A stretch of DNA of 64,000 nucleotides from 58-81 sp012729145 (GCA_040770625.1 JAXGIW010000002.1:124001-188000), one strand, 5' to 3'. Positions 41,664 through 51,007 are shown, counted from the stretch's first letter. Translations and numbers: made by a program. Notes: generated by a model not told the origin, from the letters alone.

Positions 41664-42969
41664 CCGTCTCAGGGGGGTGAGGGTACGGATCCTTCCCATG
41701 GGCTGTCGCACCAACCTGTTCGAATCTGAAGCCCTGGGCTGCTCCTTCACGGAGGCTGGTGCCCTCCTCACGGATGAGGAAGTGTTCGATGCAGCTGTTG
41801 TCGTTACCTGTTCCGTTACCTCCGAGGCGGACAGGAAGTGCAGGCAGAACCTCAGGAGGCTCAGACGGGAGAACCCCGACGGGATCATCATTGCCGCCGG
41901 GTGCTGGGCCCAGAGGATCTCTCCGGAGGAGGCGCGGGACCTGGGGGTCGACTGCCTGGTAGGGAACAGGCTCAAGTTCAGGATCCCAGGGATAGTGACA
42001 GAGATGATAGAACATGGGAGACCCACGGAGGGACCACGCATCGAAAGGGTCGATGTGCAGAATCTCAAGGAGTGGGACCCTCTTTATCTTTCTGCACGCA
42101 GGACCAGGACCAGGGCATTCCTAAAGATCCAGGACGGTTGCGATCATCGATGTGCCTACTGCATCATCCCGGACCTGAGGGGGATGCCCGTTGAGAGACA
42201 CCCCGGGGAGATCCTCCAGGAGGTGAGGATGCTTGCATTGTCGGGGTGCAGGGAAGTCGTCTTCACTGGGATCAATCTGGGTATGTTCGGCAGGACCTCA
42301 GGAGTCTCCCTGGGAGATATCGTCAGGCGCACCGGGCAAGTGGAAGGGATCGAGAGAGTCCGGTTCGGGTCCCTCGAGCCTTTCTGCCTGACCGAGGATC
42401 TTCTTGAGGCTCTGGCTGATACTCCTCAATTCTGTCCCCACCTTCACATTCCGCTCCAGAGCGGCGATCCGGTCATCCTGGAAAAAATGGGCCGCGGCTA
42501 CACCCCCGGAGAGTTCGAGGCTCTTGTTGGAAGGGCGAGGTATTTCCTTGGAGAAGACCTTCACCTGAGCACCGATATAATCGTGGGTTTCCCGGGGGAG
42601 ACCGACAAGGCTTTCCTCTCCACTCTGGAGATGCTCGAGAGAGCAGGTGCCGGAAAGGTCCATGTATTTCCCTTTTCCCTGCGGGAGGGAACACCAGCCT
42701 CACTTATCGATGGTCGTCTCCCCCCCCGGGTGGTACGCTCAAGGATGGATCAGGCACTTTCAATGGCTTCAGAACTACTGGACCGTTATGCAGGCCGATG
42801 GGTGGGGGAGGAAGTGGAGATCCTGGTGGAGAAGAGCCAGGGGGGAGTGGTCCAGGGTCTCTCCAGTCACTTTCTGCGTGTCAGGGTCCCAGGAGAGGCT
42901 CTCCAGGGAGAGATCACCACGGTTGTCCCCGGAGATACGAAAAAAGGGGTCCTTCTCGGGATGGTGTGA
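41650..42969 (+). CDS. mtaB: tRNA t6A37 methylthiotransferase MtaB-type (radical SAM)
   Basis: Adds a methylthio group to tRNA A37. 439 residues: N-terminal domain with cluster ligands Cys19, Cys54 and Cys85; radical SAM motif Cys164-x3-Cys168-x2-Cys171 (CDHRCAYC); HIPLQSGDPVIL; and a C-terminal TRAM-like segment. The MGCRTN opening and order favour MtaB over MiaB or RimO. It starts inside the rsmE end (ATG 41650 or 41656). Confidence 0.9.
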   Translation: MSMYDRLRGVRVRILPMGCRTNLFESEALGCSFTEAGALLTDEEVFDAAVVVTCSVTSEADRKCRQNLRRLRRENPDGIIIAAGCWAQRISPEEARDLGVDCLVGNRLKFRIPGIVTEMIEHGRPTEGPRIERVDVQNLKEWDPLYLSARRTRTRAFLKIQDGCDHRCAYCIIPDLRGMPVERHPGEILQEVRMLALSGCREVVFTGINLGMFGRTSGVSLGDIVRRTGQVEGIERVRFGSLEPFCLTEDLLEALADTPQFCPHLHIPLQSGDPVILEKMGRGYTPGEFEALVGRARYFLGEDLHLSTDIIVGFPGETDKAFLSTLEMLERAGAGKVHVFPFSLREGTPASLIDGRLPPRVVRSRMDQALSMASELLDRYAGRWVGEEVEILVEKSQGGVVQGLSSHFLRVRVPGEALQGEITTVVPGDTKKGVLLGMV

Positions 42970-42975
42970 TATAAT
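42967..42975 (+). promoter_or_regulatory. Extended -10 promoter for the HIT-rpsU-yqeY genes
   Basis: TGATATAAT at the mtaB stop is an extended -10 element, with no convincing -35 upstream. It would start transcription about 100 bases before the HIT gene. Confidence 0.45.
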
Positions 42976-43084
42976 TCCCTACCAGATATTGCCGTGTCCC
43001 TTTCGCAAAGGGGGTCGGAAGCCCCCTGGGCCCGGCCGTCCAGCATCGAGGTGGCGGGTGTTCTTTTAGCGGGGAGCTGATCAT

Positions 43085-43426
43085 GTGAGCCGCGACTGTC
43101 TTTTCTGCAGGATCGCCGAAGGAAGCGAAAGGGCGGATATCGTTTACAGCGATCCCGATGTTATAGTAATACGCGATATCCACCCCAGAGCACCGGTACA
43201 TCTTCTGGTGATACCCAGGCAGCATGTGGGATCCGCCGATGAGGTCGAAGATCCTTCGGTATGGTCCTCGTTAATGAATGCGGCGGTCAGGGTCGCCCGC
43301 GACATGGGCCTTTGCGCAGGCGGGTATCGTCTCGTGGTCAACTGTGGGGCAGGAGCCGGACAGACCGTGTTCCATCTTCATGTCCACCTGCTCGCCGGAC
43401 GGGTGTTCCAGTGGCCGCCGGGATAA
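43085..43426 (+). CDS. HIT family protein (histidine triad nucleotide-binding)
   Basis: A 113-residue member of the Hint branch: CLFCRIAEG start, PRAPVHLLVIPRQHV and the catalytic triad HLHVHLL near the C-terminus. Homologues hydrolyse adenosine 5'-phosphoramidates. GTG start at 43085 after GGGGAG. It lies before rpsU, a neighbourhood common in related bacteria. Confidence 0.93.
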   Translation: MSRDCLFCRIAEGSERADIVYSDPDVIVIRDIHPRAPVHLLVIPRQHVGSADEVEDPSVWSSLMNAAVRVARDMGLCAGGYRLVVNCGAGAGQTVFHLHVHLLAGRVFQWPPG

Positions 43427-43457
43427 CCCTGAGTGAGAGAGAAGGGGGGGAACGCAA

Positions 43458-43637
43458 ATGACACAGGTCGTTCGACGCGATAACGAATCCCTCGAAGATG
43501 CTCTCAAGCGCTTCAAGCGAGAGGTATCCAAGGGAGGCATCCTGCGCGAGGCGCGCAGGCGCAAGCATTACGAGAAACCCAGCGAGGCGAAGAAAAGGAA
43601 GAGAGAGGACGCTTCGAGAAAACGCAGGGGGAAGTAG
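43458..43637 (+). CDS. rpsU: 30S ribosomal protein S21
   Basis: A 59-residue basic protein. It begins MTQVVRRDNESLEDALKRFK and continues REVSKGGILREARRRKHYEKP with a Lys/Arg-rich tail, the S21 pattern. ATG 43458 follows a long G-run plus AA. It sits between the HIT gene and yqeY. Confidence 0.96.
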   Translation: MTQVVRRDNESLEDALKRFKREVSKGGILREARRRKHYEKPSEAKKRKREDASRKRRGK

Positions 43638-43644
43638 CAGGCAT

Positions 43645-44106
43645 ATGACCGGGCTGGAGGAAAGGATCCACCTCGAGATGGTGAAGGCCATGAAAGCGAG
43701 GGACCAGAGCTCCCTCGTACCACTGAGAATGCTCAAGGCGGCCCTGGATAACACGAGGGTCGAGAAGGGCCGGAGCGGGGGATCCCTCTCAGACGAGGAC
43801 ATCCTGTCTGTTGTCCGGAGACTCGTGAAACAGCGCAAGGACGCCGCCGAGCAGTTCTCGGCCGTCGGGGCACTTGGACGTGCAGAAGAAGAGAGGCAGG
43901 AGGCGGATCTTCTCTCCTCTTTCCTCCCACCCTCCATGGACGACGGGACTATCCTCGACGTGGTCCGATCCGTTGCGGCCGAGACGGGGGCTAAAGGACC
44001 CTCGGACCTGGGAAGGGTCATGGGCAGAACGATGGCCCAACTCAAGGGCAAGGCCGAGGGTGAAAGGATACGCGGTATTGCCGCCAGATTCCTGGATACC
44101 CTCTGA
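43645..44106 (+). CDS. yqeY: GatB/YqeY domain protein
   Basis: A 153-residue helical protein of the YqeY family, related to the tRNA-binding tail of GatB. LEERIHLEMVKAMKARD, LRMLKAALDN, QRKDAAEQF, ELLSSFLPP-like LLSSFLPPSMDD and DLGRVMGRTM are characteristic. Start ATG 43645, seven bases after rpsU; a longer frame to 43498 is the rpsU shadow. Its molecular role is not established. Confidence 0.93.
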   Translation: MTGLEERIHLEMVKAMKARDQSSLVPLRMLKAALDNTRVEKGRSGGSLSDEDILSVVRRLVKQRKDAAEQFSAVGALGRAEEERQEADLLSSFLPPSMDDGTILDVVRSVAAETGAKGPSDLGRVMGRTMAQLKGKAEGERIRGIAARFLDTL

Positions 44107-44132
44107 ACACATGGATATCTTTTAGAGAATAG

Positions 44133-44164
44133 AAAGGGCCCCGCCTAAGGCGAGGCCCTTTTTT
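44133..44164 (+). terminator. Terminator after yqeY
   Basis: A 12-base stem with one mismatch (AAGGGCCCCGCC with GGCGAGGCCCTT, loop TAA) followed by TTTT. It lies just upstream of the nrdR promoter and ends the prmA-yqeY unit. Confidence 0.88.
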
Positions 44165-44169
44165 ACGGG

Positions 44170-44221
44170 TTGACACTCAAAATATAGTGGTATAATGTTG
44201 AAAACATCCTAGATATAGGGA
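44170..44221 (+). promoter_or_regulatory. nrdR promoter with two candidate NrdR boxes
   Basis: TTGACA (44170-44175), a short 15-base spacer and TGGTATAAT (-10 at 44191-44196). Two imperfect palindromes, CACT-N8-AGTG (44174-44189) and CCTA-GATA-TAGG (44208-44219), are centred 32 bases apart, the spacing known for tandem NrdR boxes. Each box departs from consensus, so autoregulation is a proposal. Confidence 0.5.
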
Positions 44222-44231
44222 GTCCGATGCC

Positions 44232-44702
44232 ATGCGATGTCCCAGGTGCGGCCTGATGGAGACCAGGGTCCTCGAGACAAGGACCGCCAGCGAGGGAAGG
44301 GTGATCCGCAGGCGCAGAGAGTGCCCAGGATGCATGAACCGCTTCACCACCTACGAAAGGCTCGAGGATCGTCCCGTGCTGTGGATCGTCAAGAAAAGCG
44401 GACAGAGAGAGGCTTTTGACAGGGAGAAGCTTCTCAAGGGTTTTGCCAAGGCCTGCGAAAAGCTTCCCGTCCCGCTGGAGCAGATAGAGGAGGCTGTATC
44501 CCGGATCGAGGAGACCCTTAGAGAGACAGGCCAGGGCGAGGTCTCGAGCATGACCGTAGGTTCCCTTGCCATGATGGAACTTCGGGATATCCACAAGGTC
44601 GCCTACGTGAGGTTCGCATCGGTCTACAGGGAATTCACGGACGTATCCAGTTTCGTAGAGGAGATATCAAGACTCCGCGATGAAAGGAATGGTCAAAGGT
44701 GA
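44232..44702 (+). CDS. nrdR: Transcriptional repressor NrdR
   Basis: Represses ribonucleotide reductase genes in response to (d)ATP. 156 residues: zinc ribbon with Cys3/Cys6 and Cys31/Cys34 in MRCPRCG and RRRRECPGC, RFTTYER, then an ATP-cone (VKKSGQREAFDREKLLKG onward). ATG 44232 after GGGAG. It overlaps nrdD by four bases, so the repressor and its main target are coupled. Confidence 0.96.
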   Translation: MRCPRCGLMETRVLETRTASEGRVIRRRRECPGCMNRFTTYERLEDRPVLWIVKKSGQREAFDREKLLKGFAKACEKLPVPLEQIEEAVSRIEETLRETGQGEVSSMTVGSLAMMELRDIHKVAYVRFASVYREFTDVSSFVEEISRLRDERNGQR

Positions 44703-46846
44703 AGACTCCCGAAAGCGTTGCCCATGTCGAAGGTAACAGCCAGGGGGAATTGTCAGCGGGAAGGCAGATGCTCATCTTTTCCGGCAGGGGAGAGACCACT
44801 GACCTGGCCCTCATGGTCGAGGCTCTTGCCCAGGAGGACCGTTCACCGTGGAACGCTTACCGCATACGCGATGCCCTGATCAGGGAGGCAGGGGTCGACC
44901 CGGCCACCGCGGAGGAGATCGCACTTGAGGTTGAGGCAGATATCCTCCGGCACGGTAAGGAGAGGGTCACGACCTCAACTATACGGGAACTGGTCAACGT
45001 CAAGCTTTTCTTCCGCGGTCTCGATGCTAAACTCGCGGACCATTCGCGGCTCGGTCTGCCTGTCTATGACCTGGAATCGATGATGCTGAGCCCTAACCGG
45101 GAGAACAGCAACACATCCCACAACCCGGAGTCGATCAACCTCTCCATCGCGGAGATGATCCTCAAGGAGTACGCCCTCAAGAAGGTCTTCCCGGGCGAGG
45201 TGGCCCGCGCCCACCTTGCGGGGGATATACATCTTCACGATCTCGGGATGGTGAACAGACCCTACTGTTCAGGACAGAGCATGGCCTACGTCATCAGGTA
45301 CGGACTTGACCTGCCCTCCATCACAAGTGTCTCTGCCCCTGCAAGGCACCCCGATGTTCTTCTCGCCCATATTCTCAAGATGACATCGGTGCTGCAGAAC
45401 AACTTTGCAGGAGCCATCGGCTGGGATGCGGTGAACGTATTCTTTGCCCCCTTTCTGACGGGGCTTCCCTACGAAAAGGTCAGGCAGCTTGCCCAGATGC
45501 TGATCTTCGAGTTCAACCAGCTCGCCGGGGGAAGGGGGGGGCAGGTTGCCTTTACCGATATCAACCTCTACTACGAGATACCCGATCATTTCAGGGAAGT
45601 ACAGGCGCTGGGACCCGGCGGGTTGCCGACGGGCAGGACCTACGGCCAGTACTCCGAGGAATCGAAACTTTTCCTGAGAGCCCTTTTCGAGGTCTACCTG
45701 GAGGGTGACAGCCGCGGACAGCCCTTTTTCTTCCCCAAGCCCCTTCTCCACATAACTGACCGCTTCTTCCAGGAGCCAGGGTGGGAAGAATTCCTTCGTT
45801 TTGCCTGCCTGGTAGCATCGGAGAAGGGGAGTACCTATTTCGTTTTCGACCGGGGGGGTGTGGCAAAGCTGAGCGAGTGCTGCAGGCTCAGCTTCGAACT
45901 CTCCGAGGATGACCTGAGAGAGGCTGCCACGCCCTGGAAGATGCGTTACTGTGCCCTGCAGAACGTCACGATAAACCTTCCAAGGATCGCCTATCGGGCC
46001 GGTGGTGACAGGGATAGCCTCTTCGAGATCCTGGACAGGATGATGGAGGCCGCCGCCCTTGCCCATGTCAGGAAGAGGGAGTTCCTCTCGGAGATGCTTG
46101 CCTTGGGTTCCAAAGGGCCCCTGGCGGTCCTCTGTGTGGATCACGACGGCGAGACCTATATCAGGCTGAAAAAGAGCAGCTATCTGATAGGGCTCATCGG
46201 GCTGGAAGAGATGGTCCACTGCGTTACAGGGAAGAGAATGCACGAAGACCGCGAGGCCATGGATCTCGGACTTGCCGTGACCAGGTACATGGACCTGAAG
46301 TGCCGGGAGCTGACGGAACGACTGGGCCTCAAGATCGTTCTGGAGCAGACCCCGGCGGAGAGTACTGCATACCGGCTTGCCCGGCTGGACCTCAAGTTCT
46401 TCCCGGACCAGGCCTCAATGTTCGTCAAGGGAGACCCCGACCGGGGGGAGGTCTACTATACCAACAGCACCCACTTCGCCTATGATGCCGATCTCGACCC
46501 CGCAACCAGGGTCTTCGAGGAGGGGCGTTTCCACCCCATGATAAACGCCGGGGCCATAACCCATGTCTGGATGGGAGAGCGCAGGCCCGATCCCGGGGCG
46601 CTTGCCTCTTTCGTCAAAAAGGTCTTCGAGGGAACCGAGAATGCCCAGATCGCCTTCAGTCCGGAATTCACCATATGCAACGACTGCAGCCGGGTGGACA
46701 GGGGACTTCTCGATGCCTGTCCGGTTTGCGGCAGTAGTGATGTGGACGGGATCACCCGTATTACCGGGTATTTCACCAGGACATCATCCTGGAACCCCGG
46801 AAAGAGGGGCGAGCTTCGGGACAGGAAGAGGGTTGGCATCGGATGA
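44699..46846 (+). CDS. nrdD: Anaerobic ribonucleoside-triphosphate reductase
   Basis: Oxygen-sensitive glycyl-radical enzyme making dNTPs. 715 residues with an ATP-cone-like N-terminus, NTSHNPESINL, HLHDLGM, QNNFAGAIGWDAVN and a C-terminal zinc site (CNDC, CPVC). The radical Gly is predicted near 690 in RITGYF. GTG start overlapping nrdR. This enzyme implies anaerobic growth. NrdG is encoded next. Confidence 0.95.
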   Translation: MKTPESVAHVEGNSQGELSAGRQMLIFSGRGETTDLALMVEALAQEDRSPWNAYRIRDALIREAGVDPATAEEIALEVEADILRHGKERVTTSTIRELVNVKLFFRGLDAKLADHSRLGLPVYDLESMMLSPNRENSNTSHNPESINLSIAEMILKEYALKKVFPGEVARAHLAGDIHLHDLGMVNRPYCSGQSMAYVIRYGLDLPSITSVSAPARHPDVLLAHILKMTSVLQNNFAGAIGWDAVNVFFAPFLTGLPYEKVRQLAQMLIFEFNQLAGGRGGQVAFTDINLYYEIPDHFREVQALGPGGLPTGRTYGQYSEESKLFLRALFEVYLEGDSRGQPFFFPKPLLHITDRFFQEPGWEEFLRFACLVASEKGSTYFVFDRGGVAKLSECCRLSFELSEDDLREAATPWKMRYCALQNVTINLPRIAYRAGGDRDSLFEILDRMMEAAALAHVRKREFLSEMLALGSKGPLAVLCVDHDGETYIRLKKSSYLIGLIGLEEMVHCVTGKRMHEDREAMDLGLAVTRYMDLKCRELTERLGLKIVLEQTPAESTAYRLARLDLKFFPDQASMFVKGDPDRGEVYYTNSTHFAYDADLDPATRVFEEGRFHPMINAGAITHVWMGERRPDPGALASFVKKVFEGTENAQIAFSPEFTICNDCSRVDRGLLDACPVCGSSDVDGITRITGYFTRTSSWNPGKRGELRDRKRVGIG

Positions 46847-47517
46847 CAGGTTTCCCGGTCCCGCTGGGAGGATACCTCAGGATCTCCTTCATTGACTGGA
46901 CCGGTCATGTGGCGCCGGTCCTTTTCCTTTGCGGGTGCAACTTCCGGTGTCCCTACTGCCATAACCCTGAACTGGTGACCCCTTCGGGAGGAAGACTGCC
47001 TGTCCCTGAAGTACTGGAGGACATAAGACAGAGGGCGGGTTTTCTCGACGGAGTGGTCATCAGCGGTGGAGAACCAACTATCCATGACTCGCTCCCGGAG
47101 TTCCTCTCGGAACTCAAAAGCGTGACAGGGCTCAGGATCAAGCTGGATACGAACGGGAGCAGGCCCGGGATGTTAAGGTCCGTCCTGGCAGGTGGGCTCG
47201 TAGATTCCATATCCATGGATGTGAAGGCCCCGTGGAAAATGTACGCCAGGATCACCGGACATGGCGGCGGGCCTGTCAGGGAATCCCTGGAGATACTGTC
47301 CCTGTCGGGGATACCCCATGAGACCAGGACCACCTTCGTCCCCGATCTGATGAGTCTGGAGGACCTCGAAGTGGTGAGAGACCAGATCCCGCCGGGGTCA
47401 CCCTGGATAATACAGCCCTTCCGGGGCGGCAGGACCCTTGACCCATCGCTGGAGAAAGGCACCCCTCCCGACAGGGAAAAGTTGAAGATCAACTTTCCGG
47501 ATGCAATAATCCGTTGA
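46843..47517 (+). CDS. nrdG: Anaerobic ribonucleotide reductase-activating protein (radical SAM)
   Basis: Generates the glycyl radical on NrdD using SAM and a [4Fe-4S] cluster. 224 residues with the CNFRCPYC motif, SGGEPT and SMDVKAPW segments. ATG overlaps the nrdD stop (ATGA). Longer than E. coli NrdG (about 154 aa), as is common for the anaerobe-type activators. Confidence 0.94.
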   Translation: MTGFPVPLGGYLRISFIDWTGHVAPVLFLCGCNFRCPYCHNPELVTPSGGRLPVPEVLEDIRQRAGFLDGVVISGGEPTIHDSLPEFLSELKSVTGLRIKLDTNGSRPGMLRSVLAGGLVDSISMDVKAPWKMYARITGHGGGPVRESLEILSLSGIPHETRTTFVPDLMSLEDLEVVRDQIPPGSPWIIQPFRGGRTLDPSLEKGTPPDREKLKINFPDAIIR

Positions 47518-47727
47518 TAGAGTATAATTATCCGCGTGTAGTACAGAGGTAATTGTCAAGGCCATGCCCGCTGCCGGTGGGGAACATTGCCTGTTCGCCC
47601 GGGAGCGGCCTTTTGTGGGAAGAGAGGTGGTAGCCCCTTTGGTGTCGGGTATTCCTTGATGTCCTGAACAAGGCAGGATCGTGTAGAATCTGATGTGCTG
47701 TGAACAATCATCTGGAGGTGAGCATAA

Positions 47728-48966
47728 GTGAAGAAAGGTCTCTTATTAGGTTTGATCGTGGTCATCGCGGTCATAGGGTTCATGATGATGCAGGGGCAGA
47801 AGGCCCCCGAGGCACCGGCCCCGGAACCAGCTGCCGAAGCTCCGGCTCCCGAGCCCGCCGAGGAACCGGCGGAGGAAACGGCAGAGGAGCCTGTTGCGGA
47901 TGCCGGCCCGATCCATGTTGGAGTATACCTCCCGCTGACGGGTCAGAACGCATTTGGCGGACAGCTTGAGCTCGACGGGGTCAGGATGGCCCACGAAGAG
48001 AAGCCCGAAGTTCTCGGCCGCAAGGTGGAGCTGTTCGTTGTGGACAACAAGTCCGACAAGGTCGAGTCCGCTAACGCCGTCAAACGCCTGATCGAAAGAG
48101 AGAAAGCCGTCGCCGTTATCGGCACCTACGGATCTTCTCTTGCCATGGCCGGCGGTGAGGTGGCAGAGAGTGCCGGGATCCCCATGGTCGGGACATCCTG
48201 CACCAACCCTCTGGTTACCCAGGGCAAGAAGTATATCTTCCGCGTCTGCTTCATCGATCCCCTGCAGGGCGCAGGTGCCGCCACGTATGCCAACAAGGTC
48301 ATAGGGGCGCAGAAGGCTGCCCTGCTGACCGACGTTGCCAACGACTACGCTGTGGGTCTTGCAGGCTTCTTCGAGAGATCCTTCCTGAAACTGGGCGGCG
48401 AAATGGTTTCCAAGCTCAACTACAACTCCGGTGACCAGGACTTCACTGCCCAGCTTACCGAGATCATCAGCAAAGAACCCGACATACTGTTCATTCCGGC
48501 CTACTTCGCCGAGGGAGCCATCATCATGAAGCAGGCCCAGGAGCTCGGTGTCGAGTTCCAGATCATGGGTGGCGACGCCATGGATAACCCCCAGATAGTG
48601 GAGATCGGCGGCGATGCAGTCGAAGGGTTCGTACACACCACATTCCCCTATGATCCTTCGATGGAGGATATGAACCCTGTCGCCAGGAAATTCACCGACA
48701 ACTGGATGGCCAAGCGCTCCGATGACCCGAACGTCAATGCGGCTCTCGGCTATGACTCCTACATGATCCTTATCGATGCCATAGAGCGGGCCGGCAGCGC
48801 CGACCCCGAGGCCATCACCGCTGCTCTGGCAGCTACCAAGGACTTCGAGGGTGTGACGGGCCTCACCACCATCAATGAGACCCATGATGCCGAGAAACCC
48901 ATCGGTATCGTGCAGATCAAGGATGGCAAGAAACAGTACATAGCAACGATCACTCCTGAACTCTAG
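47728..48966 (+). CDS. ABC transporter substrate-binding protein, branched-chain amino acid type
   Basis: Periplasmic binding protein (Peripla_BP_6) of 412 residues. The N-terminal hydrophobic helix (4-22) has no lipobox cysteine. It is followed by a Pro/Ala/Glu-rich linker to about residue 60 and then the ligand domain (IHVGVYLPLTGQNAFGG, GTYGSSLAMAG, YNSGDQDFTAQL). It may be an anchored, not a lipid-modified, protein. GTG start after TGGAGGTG. It is first of a five-gene liv importer; ligand specificity within this family is uncertain. Confidence 0.92.
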   Translation: MKKGLLLGLIVVIAVIGFMMMQGQKAPEAPAPEPAAEAPAPEPAEEPAEETAEEPVADAGPIHVGVYLPLTGQNAFGGQLELDGVRMAHEEKPEVLGRKVELFVVDNKSDKVESANAVKRLIEREKAVAVIGTYGSSLAMAGGEVAESAGIPMVGTSCTNPLVTQGKKYIFRVCFIDPLQGAGAATYANKVIGAQKAALLTDVANDYAVGLAGFFERSFLKLGGEMVSKLNYNSGDQDFTAQLTEIISKEPDILFIPAYFAEGAIIMKQAQELGVEFQIMGGDAMDNPQIVEIGGDAVEGFVHTTFPYDPSMEDMNPVARKFTDNWMAKRSDDPNVNAALGYDSYMILIDAIERAGSADPEAITAALAATKDFEGVTGLTTINETHDAEKPIGIVQIKDGKKQYIATITPEL

Positions 48967-49009
48967 GCTTTTCGGAGCCGCCCTCCACGGGAGAGTCAAC
49001 GGAGTCTGT

Positions 49010-49043
49010 GCGGGGGAGGGTACCTTTTCCTCCCCCGCCTTTT
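49010..49043 (+). terminator. Intercistronic attenuator hairpin between binding protein and livH
   Basis: GCGGGGGAGG (49010-49019) pairs perfectly with CCTCCCCCGC (49029-49038) around a nine-base loop, followed by CTTTT. Its place after the binding-protein gene would let most transcripts stop there, giving excess binding protein over permease, as in other ABC operons. Confidence 0.72.
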
Positions 49044-49067
49044 ACGTGATTACAAGGGGGAGCTCAT

Positions 49068-49961
49068 ATGAGCTTGGCAATGTTCATTCAGCATTTTTTT
49101 AACGGACTTACCCTGGGAAGCCTCTATGCCCTCATCGCAATCGGATATACCATGGTCTACGGTATCCTGAGGCTTATCAACTTTGCTCACGGTGAGATAT
49201 TCATGATGGGGGCCTATTTCGTATTCTGGGGTGTAACGCTGTTCCGTCTGCCCTGGTTCATCGCAGTAATCGGAGCGATCATAGTCACCTCCTTTGCAGG
49301 AATTATGGTTGACCGTGTAGCCTATAAACCCCTTCGGAACGCCCCAAGGATATCGGCCCTTATCAGTTCGATAGGGGTTTCGTTCTTTCTTCAGAACTTC
49401 GCTATCGTAGTGTTCTCGGCGATCCCCCGCCAGGTCCAGAGGCCTGACTGGCTGGTAAAGGTGATCGTAGTGGGGAAGGTCCGGATCCTTCCGCTGACCA
49501 TTGTGGTCCCTGTCCTCTCCTTCGTCCTGATGATGGGGTTGCTGTACATCGTTTACAAGACCAAACCGGGACTGGGTATGAGGGCCATATCCAAGGACAT
49601 CGAGACAAGTCGCCTGATGGGTGTTTCCGTCAACAGGATCATAGCCCTCACTTTCGGGATAGGTTCTGCGCTGGCTGCAGCCTCAGGGATAATGTGGGCG
49701 CTCAGATACCCCCAGCTACAGCCTGTAATGGGGGTTATCCCGGGTTTCAAGGCATTTATAGCTGCTGTTTTCGGCGGGATAGGGTCAATTCAGGGCGCTG
49801 TTATAGGAGGCCTGATCCTGGGATTCATGGAGATAATGATCGTAGCCTTTATGCCCGCTTTGGCCGGTTTCAGGGATGCTTTCGCCTTCGTTCTTCTGAT
49901 CATCATTCTTCTCATCATGCCTACCGGATTAATGGGTGAGAAGCTGGAGGATAAAGTATGA
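49068..49961 (+). CDS. livH: Branched-chain amino acid ABC transporter permease LivH
   Basis: Inner-membrane permease of 297 residues with about eight helices and the family segments LINFAHGEIFMMGAY, DIETSRLMGVSVNRI and GGIGSIQGAVIGG. ATG 49068 follows GGGGGAG. Stop overlaps livM start (ATGA). Confidence 0.95.
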   Translation: MSLAMFIQHFFNGLTLGSLYALIAIGYTMVYGILRLINFAHGEIFMMGAYFVFWGVTLFRLPWFIAVIGAIIVTSFAGIMVDRVAYKPLRNAPRISALISSIGVSFFLQNFAIVVFSAIPRQVQRPDWLVKVIVVGKVRILPLTIVVPVLSFVLMMGLLYIVYKTKPGLGMRAISKDIETSRLMGVSVNRIIALTFGIGSALAAASGIMWALRYPQLQPVMGVIPGFKAFIAAVFGGIGSIQGAVIGGLILGFMEIMIVAFMPALAGFRDAFAFVLLIIILLIMPTGLMGEKLEDKV

Positions 49962-51007
49962 TCGACCCTAAACTCAAGAGAAATTACACGCTTAACGGCG
50001 TTGCGGTACTTCTCCTGGCCGGCATCCTCTACTGGGCCGGCGGCAACCTTGACGGCTACAAGATCCAGATTATGAACCTGATCGCCGTCAATATCATTCT
50101 TGCACTCAGCCTTAACCTCATCTACGGTTTCACAGGGTTATTTTCACTGGGACATGCCGGTTTCATGGCCATCGGGGCCTATACCTGCTCTCTTCTCATT
50201 CTGCCTGCCGCACACAAGCAGGCCATGTTCCTCCTCCAGGCTCCGATGTGGCCCTTCTCGGTCATTCATGCTCCCTTCCTGGTGGCTGTGGTGATCGCCG
50301 GGCTGGTGGCGGCCTTCTTCGGGATACTGATAGGTCTTCCCGTACTGAGGCTCGGTGGGGATTATCTGGGGATAGCTACCCTTGGCTTTGCAGAGATCAT
50401 AAGAGTGCTGGCGAACAATATGCCCCGTGTGACCAACGGTGCGCTCGGGCTGAAGGGAATACCGTCATACTCGAACCTCTGGTGGAATTACGGATGGTGT
50501 CTGCTGACGCTGTTCGTGATCATTCGCCTTGTAAGGAGCAACTTCGGGAATACCCTCAAGGCCATAAGGGACGATGAAGTTGCTGCCAGGGCCATGGGGA
50601 TAAACACCTTCCGCTACCGGCTGACCTCCTTTACCATCGGTGCATTCTTCGCCGGGGTCGGAGGGGCCCTTCTGGCCAGTCTTCTGACGACCATAGACCC
50701 GAAGATGTTCCTTTTCATTCTCACTTTCAACGTTCTCATGATAGTTGTTGCGGGCGGCCTTGGTTCTATAACGGGGACAGTCCTCGCGGGGGTGGTTATC
50801 ACGGTACTCCTTGAGTGGCTGAGGTTCGTCGAGAACCCCATTTCGCTGGGCAACATGACCATACCCGGTATTCCCGGGATGCGAATGGTGGTATTCTCCC
50901 TGGCCCTTCTCTTCATTATTCTTTTCAGGCACCAGGGTATCATGGGAAGACGGGAGTTCAGCTGGGACTGGTTCTTCGGCCTCTTCCGGAAGAGAGGTGA
51001 AGCCTGA
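49958..51007 (+). CDS. livM: Branched-chain amino acid ABC transporter permease LivM
   Basis: Second permease subunit, 349 residues, with NLIYGFTGLFSLGHAGFMAIGAY, LRLGGDYLGIATLGFAEI and AIRDDEVAARAMGINTF. Overlaps livH and livG by a few bases each. Confidence 0.95.
   Translation: MIDPKLKRNYTLNGVAVLLLAGILYWAGGNLDGYKIQIMNLIAVNIILALSLNLIYGFTGLFSLGHAGFMAIGAYTCSLLILPAAHKQAMFLLQAPMWPFSVIHAPFLVAVVIAGLVAAFFGILIGLPVLRLGGDYLGIATLGFAEIIRVLANNMPRVTNGALGLKGIPSYSNLWWNYGWCLLTLFVIIRLVRSNFGNTLKAIRDDEVAARAMGINTFRYRLTSFTIGAFFAGVGGALLASLLTTIDPKMFLFILTFNVLMIVVAGGLGSITGTVLAGVVITVLLEWLRFVENPISLGNMTIPGIPGMRMVVFSLALLFIILFRHQGIMGRREFSWDWFFGLFRKRGEA

Noticed and set aside
47746..48999. 417-codon minus-strand frame
   Set aside because: Shadow of the binding-protein gene; His/Gly/Leu-rich composition typical of antisense reading.
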